DNA of 6,867 nt from Hyphomicrobiales bacterium (GTDB lineage: Bacteria > Pseudomonadota > Alphaproteobacteria > Rhizobiales > Aestuariivirgaceae). This document shows positions 1-4,910 of the stretch, in pieces. Numbering within the stretch: position 1 is the first letter of the stretch; each line of letters starts with the position of its first letter. Under the pieces are notes generated by a model. The model was not told where the DNA came from, did not search any database, and saw only the letters and a program-made list of their open reading frames with translations. Location: contig JALVFB010000386.1 of NCBI GenBank assembly GCA_027030295.1, positions 1 through 6,867 on the forward strand, written 5' to 3'. Both the position numbers and the translations under genes were made by a program.

Positions 1-385
1 CGTCAGTGGAGGGCCGGGCTTCGGCTGGCGCGACACCAATACCATCAAGGTGGGTCTGGAATATCAGGTCAGCCCGGATCTGATCCTGCGCGCGGGCTAT
101 GCCTACATCTGGCCAAATCCGGTGCGGAGCCGGGATATCACCCTCAACCTGCTGGCGCCGGGCGTCATCCGGCATGAGATTACCGGTGGCGGCACCTATC
201 GCGTCGATGCGAACAACGACATCGATTTCGCCTTCATGTTCGCGCCTACCGGCAAGCAGAGCGGGCAGGAAGTGACCGTCCTTGGCCCCACGCCGGGAAG
301 CAAGATCACTGCGAAAATGTATCAGCTCGAGGTGTCGCTGGGCTGGACCTACAATTTTGGTGCTGGCTCCACCCGCGCCCGCTGA
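1..385 (+). CDS. FadL/OmpP1-family outer-membrane transport protein, C-terminal part (5' end outside window)
   Basis: The reading frame is open from base 2 to the TGA at 383-385, so only the last 127 or so residues are present; the signal peptide and N-terminal plug lie off the left edge. The product aligns almost residue for residue with the C-terminal end of the complete FadL-like protein encoded just downstream (shared GPGFGWRD, LRAGYAYIWPNPV, PGVIRHE, TGGGT, NDIDFAFM, APTG and GWTYNFGA). This identifies it as a tandem paralogue. FadL-family proteins are 14-stranded outer-membrane barrels that take up long-chain fatty acids or other hydrophobic compounds; the substrate here cannot be told. 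The alternating beta-strand pattern fits the end of a barrel. The chain does not stop at the usual terminal aromatic residue: WTYNF is followed by eight more residues ending in Arg. A strong terminator lies 22 bases after the stop. Family call is firm; specificity is unknown. Confidence 0.88.
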   Translation, partial: VSGGPGFGWRDTNTIKVGLEYQVSPDLILRAGYAYIWPNPVRSRDITLNLLAPGVIRHEITGGGTYRVDANNDIDFAFMFAPTGKQSGQEVTVLGPTPGSKITAKMYQLEVSLGWTYNFGAGSTRAR

Positions 386-406
386 GGAAAGCGGAACAAG
401 AACAGG

Positions 407-439
407 AAGCGCCGCAGCCATTCGGCTGCGGCGTTTTTT
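407..439 (+). terminator. Rho-independent terminator after the first FadL-like gene
   Basis: A perfect 10-bp GC-rich stem (410-419 with 424-433, arm CGCCGCAGCC) encloses a 4-nt loop ATTC and runs directly into six T (434-439). The A/G bases at 407-409 can pair with the first T residues and extend the stem. It begins 22 bases after the stop codon of the partial FadL gene, which is the textbook arrangement. It implies that the two FadL paralogues are transcribed separately. Confidence 0.9.
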
Positions 440-489
440 CGTGCGTTCACGTCTTGATCCACTGGACGGGGTGGCTTTCTCTGGAATAT

Positions 490-513
490 ATGAACGCATC
501 TGGATGTATTCAT
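490..513. promoter_or_regulatory. Imperfect dyad upstream of second FadL-like gene, possible operator
   Basis: Bases 490-500 (ATGAACGCATC) and 503-513 (GATGTATTCAT) form an inverted repeat matching at 9 of 11 positions around a 2-nt centre. Its size and its place about 100 bases before the FadL start suit a dimeric repressor or activator site, but no regulator family is recognised. I could not find a convincing -35/-10 pair to anchor it. It is a candidate only. Confidence 0.3.
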
Positions 514-526
514 CAAGAATACAAGG

Positions 527-560
527 AAAAGCTAATTTAGCAATTCCTAAATTAGCTTTT
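527..560 (+). promoter_or_regulatory. Perfect 14-bp inverted repeat in the leader of the second FadL-like gene
   Basis: AAAAGCTAATTTAG (527-540) is followed by a 6-nt loop and its exact reverse complement (547-560), ending in a T-rich run. The stem is AT-rich in a GC-rich genome and lies 45 bases before the ATG at 606. If transcribed it would form a stem-loop with a U-rich 3' side, like a weak intrinsic terminator or attenuator. As DNA it could equally be a protein-binding palindrome. Because it is symmetrical it could also act against - strand transcription. The structure is certain; the role is not. Confidence 0.55.
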
Positions 561-605
561 TCTCATATATGGGGGAGCGATAATAACAAGAAACGAGGGG
601 CCATC

Positions 606-1970
606 ATGAGCGGGAATGCACGCGATATTCGGGGGAAGGTGAGCCATGCCGGGAAATCCCTGGCGGGGGCGTTGCTGCTGGCGTTGTCCACCACGTCGGC
701 CATGGCGACGGAAGGCATGTTCCAGCACGCCTATGGCCTGCGCCACAAGGCGCTGGCCGGCGCCGGCGCCGCATCGGTGGAGGACGCCACCGGCATTTCC
801 ATCAATCCGGCCGGGCTGGTGGAAGTGGGCGACCAGATGAACATGGGGCTGGCCCTGTTCATGCCCTTCCGCAAATACACCGCCACGGGCACGGGCATGA
901 TCGACATCGGCACGCACAAGAGCACCGGCAACTACTGGCCGGCGCCGACCTTCGCCATCTCACGTCGTATCGATGCCGACTCGGTTGTCGCTTTTTCCAT
1001 ATTCGGCAACGGTGGGATGAACACCACCTACAGAGCGTTCTCCCGCAACAATGCCCCGGGCCTTACCTGCCCGCCGGGATCGCCGGGCACCGGCCCCTTC
1101 TGCTATGGCAAGGCCGGCGTCGATCTGATGCAGATGTTCGTTTCGGCCGCCTATGCCCGCCGACTGGCGGATGGTTTCAGCATCGGCGTCGCGCCCATTT
1201 TCGCCATTCAGCGCTTCAAGGCCTATGGTCTGGGCAATGGCGGCGCCGGCTTTTCGGGCATGTCGGCCTATCGGAACGATTTCTCCAACCGCGGCTATGA
1301 CTGGTCGGTTGGTGGCGGCGCCCGCATCGGCGTCACCTTCCGGCCAACGGATTGGCTGAGCATCGGCGCCACCTATCAGACGAAAATCTGGATGTCGCGG
1401 CTGAAGAAATACCGTGGCCTGTTCGCCGAGCGCGGCAATCTCGATATTCCCGCCAACATGCAGGTGGGCGTGGCGTTCAAGGTGAACGACAATCTGAAGC
1501 TGATGCTGGACTATCGCCATTTCTTCTATGACGGGGTGAAGGCCATCGGGCGGTCCAGCATTTTCGATGGTGTGCATTTCTTCGGTAGCGACGCCGGCCC
1601 CGGTTTCGGCTGGCGCGACGCCAGTGCGCTCAAGCTGGGCGTGGAATATCAGTTCAGTGACGATTTCATCCTGCGCGCCGGTTACGCCTATATCTGGCCC
1701 AACCCGGTGCCGTCCTCGGAAGTCGCCATCAACATCATCTCGCCCGGGGTCATCCGCCACGAGTTCACCGGCGGCGGCACCTGGCGTTATGACGAACACA
1801 ACGACATCGATTTCGCCTTCATGATCGCGCCGACGGGCCGACAGCGCGGTCCGGTGCCGCCCGTCTACAATGGCGGCGCCACCACGGGCCGGGTGAAACT
1901 GAGCATGTATCAGTTCGAGGCCGCCATCGGCTGGACATATAATTTCGGCGCCACCACGAAGGCGCGCTGA
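606..1970 (+). CDS. FadL/OmpP1-family outer-membrane transport protein (complete)
   Basis: A 454-residue protein of normal length for the FadL/TodX family of outer-membrane channels that take up long-chain fatty acids and other hydrophobic compounds. I chose the ATG at 606 because GAGGGG (595-600) lies 5 bases before it and a clear Sec signal peptide follows: basic N-region, hydrophobic core around residues 19-30, and a likely cut after Ala34 (SAMA/TEG). The frame is open further upstream to 282, but that would run through the terminator and leader hairpin. The family NPAG motif is at residues 67-70, near the start of the mature plug domain, and the rest has the strand/loop alternation of a barrel. 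Cys155 and Cys166 flank a Gly/Pro-rich stretch and could form a disulfide in a surface loop. The C-terminus is WTYNF plus a seven-residue polar tail ending in Arg, as in the upstream paralogue. The next gene converges on it. Substrate unknown. Confidence 0.92.
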   Translation: MSGNARDIRGKVSHAGKSLAGALLLALSTTSAMATEGMFQHAYGLRHKALAGAGAASVEDATGISINPAGLVEVGDQMNMGLALFMPFRKYTATGTGMIDIGTHKSTGNYWPAPTFAISRRIDADSVVAFSIFGNGGMNTTYRAFSRNNAPGLTCPPGSPGTGPFCYGKAGVDLMQMFVSAAYARRLADGFSIGVAPIFAIQRFKAYGLGNGGAGFSGMSAYRNDFSNRGYDWSVGGGARIGVTFRPTDWLSIGATYQTKIWMSRLKKYRGLFAERGNLDIPANMQVGVAFKVNDNLKLMLDYRHFFYDGVKAIGRSSIFDGVHFFGSDAGPGFGWRDASALKLGVEYQFSDDFILRAGYAYIWPNPVPSSEVAINIISPGVIRHEFTGGGTWRYDEHNDIDFAFMIAPTGRQRGPVPPVYNGGATTGRVKLSMYQFEAAIGWTYNFGATTKAR

Positions 1971-1989
1971 CGATTCGTGCGTGAAAGGA

Positions 1990-2016
1990 CGGCCGGGGCG
2001 GCTCATGTCCCGGCCG
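1990..2016. terminator. GC-rich stem between converging genes, possible bidirectional terminator
   Basis: CGGCCGGG (1990-1997) pairs perfectly with CCCGGCCG (2009-2016) across an 11-nt loop. It starts 20 bases after the stop of the FadL-like gene and overlaps the last codons of the ogt-type gene, whose stop is at 2003-2005. There is no T-run on either side, so it is at best a weak or factor-assisted terminator for the converging transcripts. Confidence 0.3.
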
Positions 2017-2473
2017 CCGCTCCTTCCAGCGCCAGCAGTTCGCGCTTTATCTCGGGTCCACCGCCATAACCGCCGATACCGTCGGCCGCGACAACCCTGT
2101 GACAGGGAATGATGATGGCGATGGGATTGGCGCCGTTGGCCGCCCCCACCGCACGTGCCGCACGCGGTTTGCCCACCCGGCGGGCCAGCTCGCCATAGGT
2201 GATGGTTTCGCCGTAGGGAATGCTCAACAGCGCCCGCCACACGCGCCGCTGGAAGGGCGTGCCCCGCGGGGCGAGTGCGACATCGAAGGATCTGCGCACG
2301 CCGGCGAAGTATTCGTCCAGTTGCCGGCGCACCTGCGCGAACGGCGCGGCGCTTTCCCGCCAGTCATGCCGGGGCGAGAAACGATGGGCGAATTGCAGGT
2401 GGGTCAGGACGCCGTCCTCCCGCATCACCAGGATGATCGGCCCCACGGGCGTTGCGTGCGTGCAAAAATACAA
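2003..2473 (-). CDS. ogt: Methylated-DNA--protein-cysteine S-methyltransferase (Ogt/MGMT family)
   Basis: A suicide DNA-repair protein that transfers the alkyl group from O6-alkylguanine (and O4-alkylthymine) in DNA to its own cysteine. The diagnostic active-site motif PCHRV is present, with acceptor Cys124 (numbered from the start used here). The preceding recognition helix carries AARAVG; its Arg107 matches the arginine finger that replaces the flipped base. The ITYGELA segment is also typical. At about 156 residues it is the short Ogt form, with no Ada-like N-terminal domain. The start is a TTG. The frame closes at a TGA just upstream (2483-2485), and only TTG codons at 2479 and 2473 fit the family's N-terminus. 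The sequence GAGGA ends directly at the first TTG but lies 6 bases before the second, so 2473 is preferred; starting at 2479 would add two residues. The 5' flank carries a G-quadruplex-like tract and then the MITE-like element. Confidence 0.93.
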   Translation of the reverse strand: MYFCTHATPVGPIILVMREDGVLTHLQFAHRFSPRHDWRESAAPFAQVRRQLDEYFAGVRRSFDVALAPRGTPFQRRVWRALLSIPYGETITYGELARRVGKPRAARAVGAANGANPIAIIIPCHRVVAADGIGGYGGGPEIKRELLALEGAAAGT

Positions 2474-2619
2474 GGGCAATCCTCAGCCATCCAGCTGCCG
2501 GGAGCGCAGAAGCGCCGCCGCCCCGATCGGCGAAAGGCCACGCCATGCAAGGCTTCCACCATCGCGAACAGGTGCCGCCGCGCACGTTGATACCAAGATG
2601 CATAAAGAGCCATCCACCG

Positions 2620-2642
2620 CCCCGCGCCCCCACCCAACCCCC
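2620..2642 (-). other. G-quadruplex-type tract upstream of ogt
   Basis: The - strand reads four runs of 5, 3, 5 and 4 G separated by loops of 2, 1 and 3 bases (complement of the C-runs 2638-2642, 2633-2635, 2627-2631 and 2620-2623). This meets the standard intramolecular quadruplex pattern of four runs of at least three G with short loops. It lies on the coding strand of ogt, about 150 bp before its start and 11 bp outside the left end of the MITE-like element. Whether it folds or affects transcription is not shown by sequence. Confidence 0.6.
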
Positions 2643-2652
2643 AAATTATGAA

Positions 2653-2670
2653 AGGGGCTGTCCTAGATAA
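2653..2670 (+). repeat. Left terminal inverted repeat of the MITE-like element
   Basis: Eighteen bases, AGGGGCTGTCCTAGATAA, matching without mismatch the reverse complement of 2891-2908. Similarity stops immediately inside the element. Confidence 0.88.
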
Positions 2671-2681
2671 CGAATTTGTTG

Positions 2682-2764
2682 TTTCACAACTCATTGAATG
2701 TCAAGCACGGCCCTACGGGCCGCCGCGAAGCGGTTTCATGCTTGACATTCAATGAGTTGTGAAA
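2682..2764. repeat. Perfect 26-bp inverted repeat with branched GC-rich tip, inside the MITE-like element
   Basis: Arms 2682-2707 and 2739-2764 are exact reverse complements over 26 bases. The 31-nt spacer is not random: CGGCCC-TAC-GGGCCG (2708-2722) and CCGC-GAA-GCGG (2723-2733) form two adjacent small hairpins, leaving only TTTCA unpaired. As DNA cruciform or RNA this gives a long stem topped by two mini-hairpins. Each arm contains TTGACA read outward from the centre (2742-2747 on +, 2699-2704 on -), a -35-like hexamer. No convincing -10 partner was found at standard spacing. Confidence 0.85.
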
Positions 2765-2774
2765 AGAATGGCAA

Positions 2775-2812
2775 AGAAGCGCCAATGGCGAAAAATCGCC
2801 ATTGGCGCTTCT
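2775..2812. repeat. Perfect 17-bp inverted repeat, second hairpin of the MITE-like element
   Basis: AGAAGCGCCAATGGCGA (2775-2791) pairs with its exact reverse complement at 2796-2812 around a loop of four A. The stem is GC-rich and very stable. Read on the - strand, the direction of bluB transcription, it is followed by a moderately T-rich stretch that could assist termination, but there is no pure T-run. It is separated from the 26-bp repeat by 10 bases. Confidence 0.82.
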
Positions 2813-2890
2813 CTTGACCCTCAAAAAACATACTATCCAGATATTGAGAAATTAGCATAATTTCAATGACATGAAACGACGTTAAGTGAT

Positions 2891-2908
2891 TTATCTAGGA
2901 CAGCCCCT
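2891..2908 (-). repeat. Right terminal inverted repeat of the MITE-like element
   Basis: Exact reverse complement of 2653-2670. It lies 29 bases downstream of the bluB stop codon. Confidence 0.88.
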
Positions 2909-2937
2909 ATGCAAATATGGGAAGCGCAGGTGGATTT

Positions 2938-3612
2938 TCACAGTTTGTGCACCAGGTCGTCCAGCTTCAGCCGTCGCTCCCAGCCCAGGCGTTCCAGCTC
3001 CGGGGTTTGCGCGTGTGGTTCCTCGGGCCAGCCGATGCACAGCCAGGCGATGAAGCGCCAGCCTTCCGGCGCGTCGCACACGCGCGCCACCACCTGCGGT
3101 TCGAGAATGGACACCCAGCCCATGCCCACCCCGTGCGCGCGCAAGGCCAGCCACAGGGTGTGAATGGCGCAGACGGTGGAAAAGGCGCGCGTTTCCGGCA
3201 TGGTGCGCGCGCCCAGGCGGCGACCCGTTTGTGTTGTCTCGTCGCAGAACACCGCCATCTGCACCGGCGCTTCGCGGATGCCTTCCAGCTTCAGCCGGGC
3301 ATACAGAGCGCGGTCTTGCGGCGCCGTTGCGGCCAGCGCCGCTGCATTGGCGCGGCGAAAGGAGGCGGCCACCCGTTCGCGCCGGGCCACGTCTTCCACC
3401 CGCACGAAGCGCCAGGGCTGGGAAAAGCCCACGGACGGCGCGAGGTGGGCCAGATTCAGCGCCTCCCGCAGAATTTCCTCCGGCACCGGATCGGGGCGGA
3501 AGCGGCGCACGTCGCGGCGCAGGCGCACCAATTCGGCGAAGCGGGCGCGAAAGGTGGCGTCGAAAGTGCCCGTCGCCGGCATGTCATCGGAATATGCGGG
3601 ATCGTCTGCCAT
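2938..3612 (-). CDS. bluB: 5,6-dimethylbenzimidazole synthase, BluB (nitroreductase-fold flavoenzyme)
   Basis: BluB cleaves reduced FMN with O2 to make 5,6-dimethylbenzimidazole, the lower ligand of vitamin B12; it is cytoplasmic and does not need other cobalamin enzymes for this step. The 224-residue product has the family length and hallmark segments: RRDVRRF (residues 32-38), HLAPSVGFSQPWRF (56-69), ARTMPET followed by STVCAIHTLWLA (about 135-156), and GVGMGWVSIL (161-170). Asp34 and Ser168 are the likely counterparts of the Asp and Ser shown to matter in Sinorhizobium BluB. The APSVGFxQPW block separates BluB from generic nitroreductases. The start at 3612 has no strong ribosome-binding site; Met11 (3582) is an alternative. 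It follows the acyltransferase gene by 61 nt on the same strand, so it may be last in that transcript. No other cobalamin gene is visible. A paralogous flavin reductase cannot be fully excluded. Confidence 0.88.
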   Translation of the reverse strand: MADDPAYSDDMPATGTFDATFRARFAELVRLRRDVRRFRPDPVPEEILREALNLAHLAPSVGFSQPWRFVRVEDVARRERVAASFRRANAAALAATAPQDRALYARLKLEGIREAPVQMAVFCDETTQTGRRLGARTMPETRAFSTVCAIHTLWLALRAHGVGMGWVSILEPQVVARVCDAPEGWRFIAWLCIGWPEEPHAQTPELERLGWERRLKLDDLVHKL

Positions 3613-3673
3613 GGGGCTGCAATAGCGGTGCTGCGCGCTGCTGGCAAACCATCCGGTTGTCCGGCCGGCAAAA

Positions 3674-4855
3674 TCAGTTCGGCTTGTCGCCGCGCAGGCG
3701 CAACAATGGCTTGCGCACCAGCGCTTTCAGCCCCGGCGGCAGGTTGCCATACAGCTCCCGCGCCAGGGCTTCGCCCTGGGTCAGCCACAGAACATAGGCC
3801 CGCCCGGCCATGCTGAGCGGCGCCACGAAATGCTCAAGGGGCGTGTGCGCGTTGGCCCAGTCTTCCTTGTAGGGCGCGGGATTGGCCAGCATGTCATAGA
3901 CGGTGATGCCGTTTTCCATGCACCACTGCATCATCAGCCACAGGCCGATCTTGCCCGGCGAGTGCTCGGACAGCGCGGCGTCATAGGCGGAGAACCAGGA
4001 ATAATAGACACCATCGAGCGCCATGCCGACATCGACCGAAATGGGCTTGCCATCCAGCGACAGGGTGGCCACAAGCCATTCGCCCTGGCTTGCGTCATCT
4101 TCCGCGTTGGCGAAGCCCTCTTCCATCAGCGCCGCGAAGGCCGGGCGAAAAGGCAGGGCGCCCTGAAGCCCCTGAGCGGTGAGCCAGCCACGCTTCCACT
4201 CCATGGCGCGTTCGAGCGCGGCGGCGTTTTCCGGCCCGGCGGCGCGCACCTGAAAGCGCAGATCGCCGGCGCGTTGCAGCTTGTTCAGCCGCTTCTTGCG
4301 CGAACGGCGGGCGGAGGATTTCAGCGACAGTTCAAAATCCCGCCAGCTTTCAAAGGCCGAAAAATCGATGCGAAAGGCGGCGTTTTCCGGCCCCTGCCGG
4401 CAGTGTGCTTGCAGAAAGGCGGCGAAAGGATCGTTCCGCGGCAGCAAGGGCAGCTCGATGAAATCCGCCTGTTCCCGCCGCAGGGCCTGCCACAGGGCTT
4501 CGAACACCTCCCGCCGCTGCCGCTCTTCCACGGGCCGCAGCAGCAGGCCGCCATATTGCGCGCCGGGCAGGGAAAGCCAGGTGAGGCGCGCAAACCCCAT
4601 GATGCGGTCGCGTTGCAGGGGCAGCACGGCCAGCGGCGTGCCGTCGGCCTCGCGCGCCAGCAGCGCCAACGGCGTGGCATCGGCGCCAAAGTGTCGCCGC
4701 CAGAGCCGCACCCAGCGCCAGGACTGAAAGGGCGACGGCGCCGGGCTTGCCCGTTCCAGCGCCTGCCAGTCCGTGGCCAGGCGGTTCAGCTCTTCATCCG
4801 TTCTGGCGGCGATAATGTCCATGGGCGCCTTGTGTTCTGCGACTGCGGGTTGCAT
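3674..4855 (-). CDS. GNAT-fold acyltransferase, CelD/BcsL (BioF2-like) family
   Basis: A 393-residue cytoplasmic protein with the arrangement of CelD/BcsL-type acetyltransferases: a diverged N-terminal GNAT half with an FQSWRWVRLW segment (43-52); a basic connector rich in Arg/Lys (SSARRSRKKRLNKLQRAG, 180-197); and a C-terminal GNAT core in which GEWLVATLSLDGKPIS and YYSWFSAYDAALSEHSPG (284-301) lead into the acyl-CoA-binding helix region and YDMLANPAPYKEDWA (320-334). Members acylate sugars or cell-envelope precursors, or act like FemAB-type aminoacyl transferases; the substrate is unknown here and no cellulose genes are nearby. The ATG at 4855 has AAGGAG (4866-4871) 10 bases upstream; Met12 is a possible shorter start. 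It lies 55 nt after the JmjC-like gene and 61 nt before bluB, all co-directional. No transmembrane segment is evident. Confidence 0.8.
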   Translation of the reverse strand: MQPAVAEHKAPMDIIAARTDEELNRLATDWQALERASPAPSPFQSWRWVRLWRRHFGADATPLALLAREADGTPLAVLPLQRDRIMGFARLTWLSLPGAQYGGLLLRPVEERQRREVFEALWQALRREQADFIELPLLPRNDPFAAFLQAHCRQGPENAAFRIDFSAFESWRDFELSLKSSARRSRKKRLNKLQRAGDLRFQVRAAGPENAAALERAMEWKRGWLTAQGLQGALPFRPAFAALMEEGFANAEDDASQGEWLVATLSLDGKPISVDVGMALDGVYYSWFSAYDAALSEHSPGKIGLWLMMQWCMENGITVYDMLANPAPYKEDWANAHTPLEHFVAPLSMAGRAYVLWLTQGEALARELYGNLPPGLKALVRKPLLRLRGDKPN

Positions 4856-4910
4856 GAGAAACCCACTCCTTGCTGGTTCACATGCCGCCCATTCTGTCAG
4901 CCGAACCTTG

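Larger units (their letters stand above)
2653..2908. mobile_element. MITE-like non-autonomous element with perfect 18-bp terminal inverted repeats
   Basis: The ends are exact inverted copies: AGGGGCTGTCCTAGATAA at 2653-2670 and its reverse complement at 2891-2908. The 256-bp interval has no credible ORF, is far more AT-rich than its flanks, and is filled with two more perfect inverted repeats. Together these mark a miniature inverted-repeat element mobilised by a transposase encoded elsewhere. The GGGGCTGTCC-type end recalls some IS5-superfamily elements, but I cannot assign a family from memory. A clean target duplication is not seen. TATG occurs at 2647-2650 and again at 2908-2911, but the left copy is two bases outside the 18-bp end and the right copy overlaps the end, so the true borders may be off by a base or more. 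It sits 29 bases after the bluB stop and about 180 bases before the ogt start. Confidence 0.82.

Noticed and set aside
282..605. Upstream extension of the FadL-like reading frame to a start at 282
   Set aside because: It would overlap the end of the upstream paralogue, run through the terminator and leader hairpin, and bury the signal peptide; the ATG at 606 has a good ribosome-binding site and signal sequence.
960..2240. 426-codon open frame on the - strand
   Set aside because: It lies opposite the FadL-like gene and partly over ogt, is rich in Arg/Gly/Ala/His with no recognisable motif, and is explained as a GC-bias shadow.
2425..2694. Small - strand frames between ogt and the MITE-like element
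   Set aside because: They overlap the ogt start in other frames or begin inside the terminal repeat, have no ribosome-binding site or family resemblance, and have skewed composition.
2653..2908. CRISPR array or attachment site as explanation for the repeats
   Set aside because: The repeats are inverted, not direct and regularly spaced, and no cas, integrase or tRNA gene is adjacent.
2917..3816. 299-codon open frame on the + strand
   Set aside because: It is antisense to bluB and the end of the acyltransferase, has low-complexity composition and no family signature.
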